In this document: in pieces, positions 41,428 to 50,317 of the stretch
Layout of the letters: each line of letters starts with the position of its first letter
Position numbering within the stretch: position 1 is the first letter of the stretch
NCBI RefSeq assembly: GCF_003626635.1
Contig: NZ_RAZT01000010.1
Location: 62,001 to 126,000 of the forward strand
Length of the DNA: 64,000 bases
Reading direction: 5' to 3'
Origin: Micromonospora musae
GTDB taxonomy: Bacteria; Actinomycetota; Actinomycetes; Mycobacteriales; Micromonosporaceae
The notes under the pieces: model-generated
What the model was told of the DNA's origin: nothing
Database searches by the model: none
The model's input: only the letters and a program-made list of their open reading frames with translations
Program-made: the position numbers and the translations under genes

Positions 41428-42126
41428 TCAGCCGGCGGCGCGAGTCGGCCGCCCGGCGCCGGGATCGCGGCCCGGACCGACCAGTCCCGTCTCGTAGGCG
41501 ACGATGACCAGCTGCGCCCGGTCCCGCACCGCCAGCTTGGTGAGCAGCCGCCCGACGTGTGTCTTCACCGTCGCCAGGCTGAGCTGGAGGTGCGCGGCCA
41601 GCTCCGCGTTGGAGAGCCCCCGGGCGATCAGGGTGAGCACCTCCCGCTCCCGCTCGGTCACCCCGTCCAGCCGACGTGGCAGCGGCCGATCCGGCTCCGG
41701 TCGCCGGGCGAACTCGTCGATCAGGCGTCGGGTGACCGTCGGCGCCAGCAACGCCTCACCCGCCGCCACGACCCGGACCGCGGCCAGCAGCTCGGCCGGC
41801 GGGGTGTCCTTGAGCAGGAACCCGCTGGCTCCGGCGCGCAGCGCGCCGTACACGTACTCGTCCAGGTCGAACGTGGTCAGGATGAGCACCCGGCAGCCCG
41901 CCGCCGCCACGTCGGCGCAGATGCGCCGGGTCGCCTCGATGCCGTCCATCTCCGGCATCCGGACGTCCATCAGCACCACGTCCGGGCGGTGCCGGGCGGC
42001 CAGCTCGACGGCCTCGACGCCGGTCCCCGCCTCGGCCACCGTGGCGCAGTCACCGGCCAGGTCGATCAGCACCCGGAAACTGCCGCGCAGCAGCGCCTGG
42101 TCGTCGGCGATGAGCACCCGGATCAT
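41428..42126 (-). CDS. NarL-family response regulator
   Basis: 232 residues. Receiver domain: IRVLIADDQALLRGSFRVLI, phosphoacceptor Asp in PDVVLMDVRMPEMDG (about 54), conserved Lys in LLKDTPPAELLAAV (about 103). C-terminal LuxR/NarL helix-turn-helix: TEREREVLTLIARGLSNAELAAHLQLSLATVKTHVGRLLTK (about 155-195). Translationally coupled to the sensor kinase gene by a 4-nt ATGA overlap. The pair lies divergent from an ABC transporter (43452-46615), its probable target. The C-terminal tail is short and basic. Confidence 0.93.
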   Translation of the reverse strand: MIRVLIADDQALLRGSFRVLIDLAGDCATVAEAGTGVEAVELAARHRPDVVLMDVRMPEMDGIEATRRICADVAAAGCRVLILTTFDLDEYVYGALRAGASGFLLKDTPPAELLAAVRVVAAGEALLAPTVTRRLIDEFARRPEPDRPLPRRLDGVTEREREVLTLIARGLSNAELAAHLQLSLATVKTHVGRLLTKLAVRDRAQLVIVAYETGLVGPGRDPGAGRPTRAAG

Positions 42127-43283
42127 GCGACGACCCGGTACGGCAGGCGAGCGGTGACCGCGAAGCCACCACCCGGACGCGGGCCGGCCGAGAACTCCCC
42201 GCCATGCAACGCCACCCGCTCGCGCATGCCGGTCAACCCGTGGCCGTACCCGCTCATCCGAACCGGCCGCCGCCCGTCGTCGACGACCTCCACCCGCACC
42301 TCGGCGGGCCCCACCACAACACTGGCGTGGCAGGCCGCCGGCGCCGCGTGCTTCACCACGTTGGTCACCGCCTCCTGCACGATCCGGTACGCCGCCAGGC
42401 CCACCGACTCCGGCACCGCGCTCACCTCCGCCACGTCCTGCCGCACGTCCAGCCGTACCTCCACGCCACCGATCGCCGCGCGGTCGGCGAGCTCCGGCAA
42501 CTCCCCGATGCCGGGCGCCGGAGCTTGCTCGGCGCCCTCGCGAAGCGCACCGAGCACCCGGCGGATGTCGGTCAACGCGGTGCGGCCGGTCCGCTCGATG
42601 ACCCGCAGGGCGTCCCGCGCCTCACCCGGGTCGACGTCGGCGACGTGGTTGGCGACCGCCGCCTTCACCACGATCAGGCTCATCGTGTGGGCCACCACGT
42701 CGTGCAGCTCGCGGGCGACCCGCAGCCGCTCCTCGGTCGCCGCCTGCCGCACCAGCTGCTCGCTCTGCCGCGCGGCGAGCGCGCGTCGTTCCCGGATCGA
42801 CCAGCCGACCAGCCAGGCCGGCGCGATCATGACGGCGGCGTAACCGACCGCGCCGCCGCGGGTCCACAGGTCACCGGCGGTCGTCGCCAACCCGACGCTC
42901 ACCACGGCCAGGCACATCGCGGCGTACGTCAACGACCGGCGGACGGGCTCGGCGACGGCCAGCGTGTAGAAGGCCAGCCCGATCGCGACCGCCGGGGCGG
43001 CGGCGGCGAAGTTCGGAATGATCCCGGTCACCAGCGCCACGGCCGTCGACGCGCTCACCCCGGCGGCCACCGCCACCGGCCAGCGTCGCCGGAGCGCCAC
43101 CGGCAGACCGATGACCGCTCCGGTGAGCACCGACACCCAGACCGGCTCGCGCACCCCGCCGTGCAGCGGGGCCTCCAACGCCGCGTACGCGCAGAGCGCC
43201 GCACCGAGCACGACGGCCAGCACAGCATCCACAAGGTACAGATCGAACGGTCGCGGTGGCCGGGTAAGCAGGTGGGCGCTCAC
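42123..43283 (-). CDS. NarL-type sensor histidine kinase (HPK7/DesK-like)
   Basis: 386 residues from GTG 43283, chosen because TACCGT (43291-43296) sits 7 nt upstream in the leaderless geometry; an in-frame ATG at 43337 lies 54 nt further. Four to six membrane helices (VDAVLAVVLGAALCAYAAL, VWVSVLTGAVIGLPVAL, TAVALVTGIIPNFA, GYAAVMIAPAWLVGW) precede the dimerisation domain RVARELHDVVAHTMSLIVVKA (phospho-His about 234). The HATPase domain includes ESVGLAAYRIVQEAVTNVVKHA (N box) and GYGHGLTGMRERVALHGGEF (G2). Works with the response regulator at 41428-42126. Signal unknown. Confidence 0.9.
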   Translation of the reverse strand: MSAHLLTRPPRPFDLYLVDAVLAVVLGAALCAYAALEAPLHGGVREPVWVSVLTGAVIGLPVALRRRWPVAVAAGVSASTAVALVTGIIPNFAAAAPAVAIGLAFYTLAVAEPVRRSLTYAAMCLAVVSVGLATTAGDLWTRGGAVGYAAVMIAPAWLVGWSIRERRALAARQSEQLVRQAATEERLRVARELHDVVAHTMSLIVVKAAVANHVADVDPGEARDALRVIERTGRTALTDIRRVLGALREGAEQAPAPGIGELPELADRAAIGGVEVRLDVRQDVAEVSAVPESVGLAAYRIVQEAVTNVVKHAAPAACHASVVVGPAEVRVEVVDDGRRPVRMSGYGHGLTGMRERVALHGGEFSAGPRPGGGFAVTARLPYRVVA

Positions 43284-43290
43284 CTGGGCA

Positions 43291-43296
43291 ACGGTA
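43291..43296 (-). promoter_or_regulatory. -10 box of a predicted leaderless promoter for the histidine kinase
   Basis: Minus-strand TACCGT ends 7 nt before GTG 43283. No Shine-Dalgarno is seen for that start. The alternative ATG at 43337 has GGAGA only 1 nt away, too close. Confidence 0.4.
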
Positions 43297-43451
43297 ACCG
43301 GATGCCGGGTCCGGCGCGTCCACCCGAGGCCTGTCATTCTCCGGGATGACGCCACCTCGCCGGACGCCCCCGCTCTCCGCCCTGGGCAGCACGCGCAAGT
43401 GCCGTCCCCGGCTCGACGCGCCGGGCACCGCCGAACGGGCACCGTGGCGGC

Positions 43452-44195
43452 ATGACGACACAGACAGTCATGCTGACCGGGCTCCGGGCCGTCTACGGCT
43501 TGGGCGACCGGCGGGTGACGGCGCTCGACGGCGTGACGACGAGCTTCGCCGGTGGCACGTTCACGGCGGTGATGGGGCCCTCCGGCTCCGGCAAGTCCAC
43601 TCTGCTGCACTGCGCGGCGGGGCTGGACCGGCCGGTGGAGGGGACCGTCACCGTCGACGGGATCCAGCTCGACCGGCTCTCCGAGGACGACCTGACCCGG
43701 CTGCGCCGCGACCGGATCGGCTTCGTCTTCCAGTCCTTCAACCTGATCTCGTCGTTGACCGCGGCGCAGAACGTCGAACTGCCGCTGCGGCTCGCCGGGC
43801 GTCGACCGCCCGCCCGGGACGTCACCGCCGCCCTCGCCGCCGTCGGGCTCGCCGACCGCGCCGGGCACCGTCCGGCCGAGCTCTCCGGCGGGGAGCAGCA
43901 GCGGGTCGCCATCGCCCGGGCGCTGATCACCCGGCCGGCGGTGGTCTTCGCCGACGAGCCGACCGGCGCGCTGGACAGCAGCACGTCCCATCAGGTGCTG
44001 CGGTTGCTGCGGGAGCTCGTTGACGAGCACGGGCAGACCGTGGTGATGGTGACCCACGACCCGGCCGCCGCCGCGTACGCCGATCGGATCCTCCTGCTCG
44101 CCGACGGTCGCGTCGCCGACGAGCTCACCGGTTCGCTCACCGCCTCGTCCGTCGCCGCCCGGATCGCGGCCACCACTGCGCAGCCGTCATGCTGA
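43452..44195 (+). CDS. ABC transporter ATP-binding protein (LolD/MacB-type)
   Basis: 247 residues. Walker A GPSGSGKSTLL (about 41-51), Q-loop FVFQSFNLIS (about 91-100), signature ELSGGEQQRVAIARAL (about 144-159), Walker B VVFADEPTGALDSSTS (about 165-180), H-loop MVTHDPAAAAYADR. The FxFQxFNL and GALD motifs place it in the LolD/MacB group that powers FtsX-type mechanotransmission permeases. Overlaps the downstream FtsX gene by 7 nt. Divergent from the sensor kinase, so the module resembles antimicrobial-peptide sensing and export systems (BceAB-type). Confidence 0.93.
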   Translation: MTTQTVMLTGLRAVYGLGDRRVTALDGVTTSFAGGTFTAVMGPSGSGKSTLLHCAAGLDRPVEGTVTVDGIQLDRLSEDDLTRLRRDRIGFVFQSFNLISSLTAAQNVELPLRLAGRRPPARDVTAALAAVGLADRAGHRPAELSGGEQQRVAIARALITRPAVVFADEPTGALDSSTSHQVLRLLRELVDEHGQTVVMVTHDPAAAAYADRILLLADGRVADELTGSLTASSVAARIAATTAQPSC

Positions 44196-46615
44196 GCGTC
44201 CGGCGCTCCATCGGCGCCTTCGTCGCCGTCGCCATCGGAGTGGCGTTGGTCGCCGCGAGCCTGCTGCTGCTCGCCTCGGGCCGCCCGCAGACGCCGCAGC
44301 GGCTGGCACAGGCGGCCGTCGTGGTGGCGGGTCCCGACGCGAGCAGCCCCGCCGACCCCTTTCCGCCCGACCGTCCGTGGTCCGCGACCAGGACGCAGGA
44401 GCTGGTCGCCCGGCTCGCCGCCCTGCCCGGCGTCGCGGCCGCGATCCCGGACCGGACCTTCTACGCCCAGCCCCTCGTGGACGGCCGCCCACCGCCCGTG
44501 CACGGCCAGCGGCAGGACGCCCACGAGGGGCACGGCTGGTCCAGTGCCCGGCTCGGTGGGCTGATCTTGACAGCCGGTGCGCCGCCCCGCCGCCCGGGCG
44601 AGGTGGTCGTCGACGCCGCGCTCGGGCTGCGCCCCGGCGCTCCGGTCGCTCTGCTGACCGCCGCCGGCGCCCAGTCGTACACCGTCACCGGTCTGCTCGA
44701 CGGGCCCGGGGTGCACGTCGCCGACGAGGTCGCCACCGCTCTCGCCCCCGGCGTCCGCGCCATCGGCCTGATGCTCGCCCCGGACGCCGACCCCGAACGG
44801 GTCGCGGCCGACGCCCGCGGCCTGCTCGACGGCGACGGCCGGGTCGTCACCGGCGACGGGCGGGGGGTGCTGGAACCCCGCGCGGACGCCCGGACCCGCT
44901 GGATCGGCATGCAGGTGCTCACCGCCACCGCGGCTCTCGCCGGCTTCGTCACGATCTTCGTGGTCGCCGCGACCTTCGCGTACGCCGTCGCGCAGCGCCG
45001 CCGGGAGCTGGCTCTGCTGCGCGCCGTCGGCGCCACCCCTCGGCAGGTCCGGCGCCTGCTGTACCGGCACGCGCTCGTCGTCGGCGCCGGTGCCGCGCTC
45101 GCCGGGCTGCTGGTCGGTGCCGCGCTCGCCCCCCTCCTCGGCCGGGTGCTGGTCGACGTCGGGTTCGAGCCGTCGACGTTCCGGGTCGGGTACACCCTCT
45201 GGCCGATCGTCGGCTCGTTGGCGACCGGGCCGGTGGTGGCGTTGCTGGCCGTCTGGACGGCGGCCCGGCGGGCGGCCCGGGTACGACCGCTGGAGGCGCT
45301 GCGTGCGGCGGCGGCCGAGCGACGGCCGCTCGGACCGCTGCGCGCCACGGTCGGCGGGCTCCTCGTCGCGGCCGGGGTGGCCTTCGGCCTCGCGACCGCG
45401 GTGGCCGGCGACCCGCAGGAAGGGGCCGACCGCGCCCTGCCCATGGTGATGGCCCTGGTCACCGGTGCCGCCGTGCTGGCCCCGGTCTTCGTCGGTCCGG
45501 TGACGGCAGTGCTCACCCCGACGGTACGGCGAGGAGGCGGCGCGATCGCGCTGCTGCTGCGCGCCGGCGCGCGGACCGCCGCCCGGCGCTCCGGGGCGAC
45601 CGCCGCGCCCGTGCTGCTCACCGTCGCCTTCGCGGTGCTGGTGTCGGGAATGATCCGCACCTCCACGCCGGTCTACGCGACGAACCGGATCAACGCCGTG
45701 ACCGCCGATCAGGTGCTCCTCCCGGACCGGGCTCCCGGCCTCTCCGACCAGGCGGTCGAGGCGGCCTCCGGCGCGGCCGTACTGCCGAGCACGGTCTTCG
45801 TCGACGGCGAGAGCGCCACGGAGCCGATCCGCCCGCTGACCGTGCTCGGCATCGATCCGGCGCCGTTCACCGCCGCGAACCGGATGCTCACCGTGCTCGC
45901 CGGCTCCCTCGCCGACCTGCACGGCACGGACACGGCGGTGGTCAAGGCCTCGCTGGCCGGTACGAGCACGCTGCCCGACCGGCCCTACCCGGTGGTCTTC
46001 GCCGACGGGGAACGGGTGCCGCTGCGGGTCGTCGCCGTGGTGAGCGACGACTCCTTCCCCGGCGATCTGCTCCTGCCCCGGGCCGCGGTCCGGGGGCACG
46101 ATCAGTCAGCGCTGACCGAGGCGGTGTACCTGAGCTCCCCGATCGCCCCGCCGGCCGGGGCCCGGGTGGTCGACGTCGCCACCTGGGCCGCCGAGGTGGA
46201 TCGGGCCGAGGACCGGCTGGTCTGGCTGGCCACCCTGCTGCTGATCGCGGTGACGGCCGGCTACGGCGGGATCGCCGTGGTCAACACGTTGCTGATGGCG
46301 GCCGCCGGCCGGGCGCGGGACCTGCGGCTTCTCCGGCTGGCCGGGGCGACGCGGCGGCAGGTCGTACGGCTGGTGGCCGCCGAGTCGGCGCTGGTGGTGG
46401 CGGTCGGCGCGGCGCTCGGCGGGGCGGTCGCGCTGGTCGGGCTGCTGAGCATCCGGGCCGGCCTCGTCGCGCAGGTCGGCGCCCCGGTCGATCTCGTCGT
46501 CCCGTGGTCGGTGGTCGGCGGCGTCGTCGGCCTCTGCCTCCTGCTCGCGCTGGCGTCGAGCGGAGTGCCGGCCTGGCGGCTGCTGCGTCGAGGATCCACA
46601 GCGGACGCCGAGTGA
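44189..46615 (+). CDS. FtsX-like ABC transporter permease
   Basis: 808 residues. Two FtsX domains: the first with QVLTATAALAGFVTIFVVAATFAYAVAQRRRELALLRAVGATPRQVRRLL (about 240-290) and the second with LLIAVTAGYGGIAVVNTLLMAAAGRARDLRLLRLAGATRRQVVRL (about 690-735); each is followed by further membrane helices. A large extracytoplasmic domain lies between helix 1 and the first FtsX core (PDRPWSATRTQELVARLAALPG...), and another near 480-650. Partner ATPase at 43452. By analogy with MacB/Bce systems it may relay force across the envelope to expel or detach antibiotics or lipids; the actual substrate is unknown. Longer than the usual BceB (about 650). Confidence 0.9.
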   Translation: MLSVRRSIGAFVAVAIGVALVAASLLLLASGRPQTPQRLAQAAVVVAGPDASSPADPFPPDRPWSATRTQELVARLAALPGVAAAIPDRTFYAQPLVDGRPPPVHGQRQDAHEGHGWSSARLGGLILTAGAPPRRPGEVVVDAALGLRPGAPVALLTAAGAQSYTVTGLLDGPGVHVADEVATALAPGVRAIGLMLAPDADPERVAADARGLLDGDGRVVTGDGRGVLEPRADARTRWIGMQVLTATAALAGFVTIFVVAATFAYAVAQRRRELALLRAVGATPRQVRRLLYRHALVVGAGAALAGLLVGAALAPLLGRVLVDVGFEPSTFRVGYTLWPIVGSLATGPVVALLAVWTAARRAARVRPLEALRAAAAERRPLGPLRATVGGLLVAAGVAFGLATAVAGDPQEGADRALPMVMALVTGAAVLAPVFVGPVTAVLTPTVRRGGGAIALLLRAGARTAARRSGATAAPVLLTVAFAVLVSGMIRTSTPVYATNRINAVTADQVLLPDRAPGLSDQAVEAASGAAVLPSTVFVDGESATEPIRPLTVLGIDPAPFTAANRMLTVLAGSLADLHGTDTAVVKASLAGTSTLPDRPYPVVFADGERVPLRVVAVVSDDSFPGDLLLPRAAVRGHDQSALTEAVYLSSPIAPPAGARVVDVATWAAEVDRAEDRLVWLATLLLIAVTAGYGGIAVVNTLLMAAAGRARDLRLLRLAGATRRQVVRLVAAESALVVAVGAALGGAVALVGLLSIRAGLVAQVGAPVDLVVPWSVVGGVVGLCLLLALASSGVPAWRLLRRGSTADAE

Positions 46616-46673
46616 CGGTTTCCGCGCCGGATGCCGCGCCGCGGGCGGGATCCCGCCCACGGCGCGGACGGGC

Positions 46674-46679
46674 TACGGT
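46674..46679 (+). promoter_or_regulatory. -10 box of a leaderless promoter
   Basis: TACGGT ends 6 nt before ATG 46686; no ribosome-binding site. GCGCGGCATCC/GGATGCCGCGCC-like symmetry just upstream (46625-46640) is not convincing. Confidence 0.5.
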
Positions 46680-46685
46680 GCCGGA

Positions 46686-47705
46686 ATGCGATTCGCGCGC
46701 CCGGCCGGGCTGCTCCTCGCCGCCGTCGCCGCCGCGCTGTGGGCGGTCAACATGACAGTCCTGCAGCCCCTGACCGAGCCGATCGGGCCGTGGCCGGAGG
46801 CGCTCCCCGGCAACAACGCCTACTGGGCCCGCGACCTGCGGTTCGCCACCATCGTCGCGGTCGTCCTCGGGCTGCTGCTCGCCGGACGCGGCGACAGCTG
46901 GTGGGTGCGACCGGCAGTGGTGCTGGGCGGTGTGTGGATCGCCGCGGACGTGGCCGTCGACCGGGCCGACCCGACCGGCACCGGGCCGACGGTGCTGCTC
47001 GCCGCCGCCGGCTGCGCGGTGGTCGCGGCGTTCGCCTGCTCCGCCGCGTTCGCCGAACGCCGCAGGCGCGGCGCGGTCCAGCCCGGCGGGCACCGGCGGA
47101 CGCTGACCGGCGCGGCCTGCGTGGCCGCGGCGGTGACCCTGGTGGCCGCCGGCATCGAATCGCCGACCGATCGGGAGCCCGAGCTGCACCCCGCCACGTT
47201 CGGCACCGCCACGCTGCTGCTCGTGCTGGCCGTGAGCTGCGCCCTGGCGGCGGCGCCGGCGCCGAGTCGGGCCCGGGGCTGGCTGGCCGTGGCGGTGGGG
47301 GCCGCGAGCGTGCTCGGTGTGCTCTTCGTCCGCGCCACCTCGCCGGGCGGCGGGCTGCTGCCGTACTCCCTGCTCGGCGGGGTCCTGCTCACCGGGGTGA
47401 CGCTGTTTGCCTGGGACTGGCCGGGTGGCCGCCCGGCCAGGTCACGGCACGGCCTGGCCGCGCTCGCCGCGCTGATCGTCCAGCCCGTACTGCTGCTCTG
47501 CGCGGTCCTCGTGATGATGATGCTCCCCATCGCCCCGCCGCTGACGGAGCTGGCCGGCAACCTCGCCATCAACGCCGCGGACTCCGACCTCCTGCTCTCG
47601 TTCGCCGGGGTGCTCTCCGGCCTCGGGATGTCGCTCCTGCTCGCTCGGCCGCCGCTGCTGGGGAAGCACCCCGCCCCGGTCGCGGTCGGATCGCCCGGCA
47701 GCTGA
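46686..47705 (+). CDS. Polytopic membrane protein, unknown function
   Basis: 339 residues with about nine hydrophobic segments (LLLAAVAAALWAVNMTVL, FATIVAVVLGLLLAG, VLLAAAGCAVVAAFACSAAFA, LLLVLAVSCALAAAPAP, LAVAVGAASVLGVLFV, YSLLGGVLLTGVTLFAWDW, ALIVQPVLLLCAVLVMMMLPIA, LLLSFAGVLSGLGMSLLLA). No family recognised; not an obvious transporter. Leaderless start. Terminated by a perfect hairpin at 47716-47755. Sits between two ABC/two-component modules, which may be coincidental. Confidence 0.75.
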   Translation: MRFARPAGLLLAAVAAALWAVNMTVLQPLTEPIGPWPEALPGNNAYWARDLRFATIVAVVLGLLLAGRGDSWWVRPAVVLGGVWIAADVAVDRADPTGTGPTVLLAAAGCAVVAAFACSAAFAERRRRGAVQPGGHRRTLTGAACVAAAVTLVAAGIESPTDREPELHPATFGTATLLLVLAVSCALAAAPAPSRARGWLAVAVGAASVLGVLFVRATSPGGGLLPYSLLGGVLLTGVTLFAWDWPGGRPARSRHGLAALAALIVQPVLLLCAVLVMMMLPIAPPLTELAGNLAINAADSDLLLSFAGVLSGLGMSLLLARPPLLGKHPAPVAVGSPGS

Positions 47706-47715
47706 CAGTCGCAGG

Positions 47716-47755
47716 CCGCCGCCCGGTCCCGGCGGCCGTCGGGACCGGGCGGCGG
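47716..47755. terminator. Perfect 15-bp bidirectional hairpin
   Basis: CCGCCGCCCGGTCCC (47716-47730) pairs with GGGACCGGGCGGCGG (47741-47755) over a 10-nt loop, between convergent stops. Confidence 0.88.
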
Positions 47756-47760
47756 ACACC

Positions 47761-48501
47761 TCACCGGCGGTCGCGCTCCGGCTCGGTCGGCGCGGGCTGG
47801 CCGGCGGTGGGCAGGACGGCCCGCCCGGTCGACCGCCAGTACTGCCGGTGCTCCTCATCCCGCACCACCACCCCGAGCCGGCCCAGCTCCCGGCGCAGCT
47901 CCCGGGCGTCGTCGCGGCGATTCCCTTCGATGGCGCGTTCCCGGGCCCGCAGCAGCGCGTCCGCGCCGGCCGGCAGGCCGGGCAGCTCGGGCACCCACAG
48001 TCGGTACGCGGCCCGGTGCGGATCCTCCTCCGCCCACGGCCAGCCGTGCGCGCGGAACGCCGTCCGCAGCCGGTCCCGGTTCAGCTCCGAACGCTCCCGG
48101 AGCAGCTCGCCGTCGTCGCCGTCGAGGAGTACCAGGTCACTGCCGTCGACGAGGACGACCCTGACCTGGTGTCGGAGCGCCTCCTGTTGCTTGCCGTCCC
48201 GGCGCAGGGTGGTGCGCTCACGGTCGACGGTCACCGTGAGTCGTTCGGCGGTGCCGGCCCCGGCCAGCAGCAGGCCGGCCACCGCCCCGATCGCCGCCGC
48301 CCCGATGCCCACCTGCGGCTGCGGCAGCCGGGACACCGCCTCGAAGAGACCTTTCCACGGCACCCAGGGCAGGTCGGCGACCCACCCCGCCGCGGCCGCG
48401 AGCAGCCAGCCGGCCCCGGCGCCGAGCGCCGGAAAGCCGACCCACATCAGCACCAGCTCGCCGGCCCCACCGCCGACTCTGCTGCGGGAGTCGCCGGACA
48501 T
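47761..48501 (-). CDS. YqeB-family membrane protein (PH-like domain)
   Basis: 246 residues; ATG 48501 starts 2 nt after the permease stop, and the longer upstream frame is an out-of-frame shadow. Two membrane helices (LVLMWVGFPALGAGAGWLLAAAAGWV and VGIGAAAIGAVAGLLLAGA), then a PH-like segment (TVTVDRERTTLRRDGKQQEALRHQVRVVLVDGSDLVLLDGDDGELLRE) and a C-terminal helical domain LLRARERAIEGNRRDDARELRRELGRLGVVVRDEEHRQYWR, which resembles the CysS C-terminal-like unit of YqeB proteins. Function unknown. Third gene of the ABC operon 47761-50185 and so likely an accessory of that exporter. Confidence 0.7.
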   Translation of the reverse strand: MSGDSRSRVGGGAGELVLMWVGFPALGAGAGWLLAAAAGWVADLPWVPWKGLFEAVSRLPQPQVGIGAAAIGAVAGLLLAGAGTAERLTVTVDRERTTLRRDGKQQEALRHQVRVVLVDGSDLVLLDGDDGELLRERSELNRDRLRTAFRAHGWPWAEEDPHRAAYRLWVPELPGLPAGADALLRARERAIEGNRRDDARELRRELGRLGVVVRDEEHRQYWRSTGRAVLPTAGQPAPTEPERDRR

Positions 48502-48503
48502 GG

Positions 48504-49298
48504 TCAGGCCACCTCGCGACGCAGCGTCCGGACCAGGCCGACGGCGAGCGGTACGACCACCCAGAGCAGCAGCGACACCCCCAGCCGAGCCCACTGGTCG
48601 GCGGTCACGGAGTCGCTCAGCAGCGGCTCCATGGTGCGGCTGGTGTCCAGCCAGCCGGCCGGCTCGCCCAGCGCCGGCACCAGCCCACCGATGATCGACC
48701 ACACGGTGGGCAGCAGCAGGTAGGTGACGATGGCGAGCGGGGTGTTGAGCAGCAGCAGCCCGAACCCGACGCCCATCAGCACGTTGACGAGTTGGAAGAC
48801 CACCGAGTGGAGCAGCAGCGCCCCGCCGAACTCCCACCGGCCGGATCCGCCGGTCACCCCGGCGATCAGCGTGCCGGCCGCGGCGACCGCCAGGCTGGTG
48901 ACCAGGGACGCCAGGGTGGCCACCACCACCGCGGCCAGCTTCGCGGCGACCACCCGCTCCCGGCGGGGCACCAGGGCGTACGTGACGAGCGCCGTGCGCT
49001 GTGACCACTCGGACGTGATCGAGAGGATGCCCAGCACGGGCAGGAGCACGCCCACCGGCAGCAGCGACGGCACGAAGAAGTTCACGAACGTCTGGTCGGC
49101 GTCGGCGGCGTAGCCGAGCTGAAGGGTGACGATGACGGCGGTGGTCAGCCCGATGATGATCAGCAGCCAGAGCCCGGCCCGGGTGTCGGCGAGCTTGCGC
49201 AGCTCCACCGCGGTGAGCCGCAGCAGCGACGGTCGCCGTACGCCGGTACGCGGCACGGGCTCGACGTGGCTCGCGTGGGGTGCGGTCGTGGTGGTCAC
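48504..49298 (-). CDS. ABC-2 type transporter permease
   Basis: 264 residues from GTG 49298, overlapping the ATPase stop as GTGA. The first soluble segment LLRLTAVELRKLADTRAG precedes six membrane helices (WLLIIIGLTTAVIVTL, FFVPSLLPVGVLLPVLGIL, ASLVTSLAVAAAGTLI, ALLLHSVVFQLVNVLMGVGFGLLLL, AIVTYLLLPTVWSIIGGLV, LGVSLLLWVVVPLAVGLV). ILSITSEWSQRTALVTYALVPRRERVVAAKL is the typical ABC-2 linker (EWSQRT). Partner of the ATPase at 49295-50185; substrate unknown. Confidence 0.88.
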   Translation of the reverse strand: MTTTTAPHASHVEPVPRTGVRRPSLLRLTAVELRKLADTRAGLWLLIIIGLTTAVIVTLQLGYAADADQTFVNFFVPSLLPVGVLLPVLGILSITSEWSQRTALVTYALVPRRERVVAAKLAAVVVATLASLVTSLAVAAAGTLIAGVTGGSGRWEFGGALLLHSVVFQLVNVLMGVGFGLLLLNTPLAIVTYLLLPTVWSIIGGLVPALGEPAGWLDTSRTMEPLLSDSVTADQWARLGVSLLLWVVVPLAVGLVRTLRREVA

Positions 49299-50185
49299 TT
49301 CCCGGCCTCCTTAGTCGATTCGGCGGTGAGGGTGAGGAAGAGCTGCTCCAGCCCGCCGCCGGCCGGGCGCAGCTCGGTCAGCACGACCCCGGCGTCCGCC
49401 GCGGCCTGCCCCACGGCCTCGGTCTCGGTGGGCACCAGCAGCCCGTCGGGCGCGTCCCGCGCGGTGAGGCCGGCGGCGGCCAGGGCGCGGCGCAGCGCCT
49501 CGACGTCGCGGGCGCGCACCAGCGTGCCGTTTCCGGCGAGCAGCTCTGTCTTGTCACCCTGGGCCACGATCCGGCCGCCCCCGATCACCACCAGCCGGTC
49601 CGCGACCGCCTCCACCTCGCGCAGCAGGTGCGAGGAGAGCAGCACGGTGCCGCCCCGGTCCGCGAAGTCACGCAGCAGGCCACGCATCCAGAAGATGCCC
49701 TCCGGGTCGAGCCCGTTGGCCGGCTCGTCGAGGATCAGCACCCGCGGGTCGCCGAGCAGCGCCAGCGCCAGGCCGAGCCGCTGCCGCATGCCGAGCGAGT
49801 ACGCCCGGACCCGCCGCTTCGCCGCCGCCCCGTCGAGCCCGACCAGCTCCAGCTTCGCGGCGACCTCCTGCCGGTCCAGGCCCATGGTCTGCGCGGCGAC
49901 GCCCAGGGCCTCCCGGCCGGTCCGCCCGGCGTGCTGGGCCGAGGCGTCGAGCAGTACCCCGATCTCCCGTCCCGGGTTCTCCAGCTCCCGGTACGGGCGC
50001 CCGCCCACCGTCGCCCGACCGGCGGTCGGCAGGGTCAGTCCACAGATCATCCGCAGGGTGGTGGACTTGCCCGCCCCGTTCGGTCCGAGGAATCCGGTCA
50101 CCGTGCCCGGTTCACAGCGGAACGACACGTCGTCGACGGCCTGGTGCCGGCCGTACCGCTTGCTCAGGTTCTCCACACCGATCAT
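49295..50185 (-). CDS. ABC transporter ATP-binding protein (BcrA/NatA-like)
   Basis: 296 residues. Walker A GPNGAGKSTT (about 34-43), signature YSLGMRQRLGLA (about 132-143), Walker B VLILDEPANGLDPEGI (about 153-168) with the ANGLD variant typical of BcrA-like bacitracin-type exporters, H-loop LSSHLLREVE. C-terminal regulatory region from about 225. Pairs with the permease downstream. The operon 50185-47761 is divergent from a sensor kinase/response regulator pair at 50318-52308, which probably controls it. Confidence 0.92.
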   Translation of the reverse strand: MIGVENLSKRYGRHQAVDDVSFRCEPGTVTGFLGPNGAGKSTTLRMICGLTLPTAGRATVGGRPYRELENPGREIGVLLDASAQHAGRTGREALGVAAQTMGLDRQEVAAKLELVGLDGAAAKRRVRAYSLGMRQRLGLALALLGDPRVLILDEPANGLDPEGIFWMRGLLRDFADRGGTVLLSSHLLREVEAVADRLVVIGGGRIVAQGDKTELLAGNGTLVRARDVEALRRALAAAGLTARDAPDGLLVPTETEAVGQAAADAGVVLTELRPAGGGLEQLFLTLTAESTKEAGK

Positions 50186-50305
50186 GCGCCGAGCCTGCGC
50201 GAGCCACCCGGCCGCCCGCAGCGGCCGGCGGTCGCCGATCGCCGCGACCTTGGTCTATCCGAGGGTCTCGACTTTGGTAGCTGGCTGGCCGGTCCCGAAG
50301 CTGCC

Positions 50306-50311
50306 TAGCAT
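50306..50311 (+). promoter_or_regulatory. -10 box of a leaderless promoter for the second sensor kinase
   Basis: TAGCAT ends 6 nt before GTG 50318; no ribosome-binding site. The divergent ABC operon starts at 50185, leaving 132 nt for both promoters. Confidence 0.5.
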
Positions 50312-50317
50312 TGACGG

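Noticed and set aside
43991..46099. 702-residue minus-strand open frame
   Set aside because: Antisense to the FtsX permease; Gly/Arg/Gln-rich shadow.
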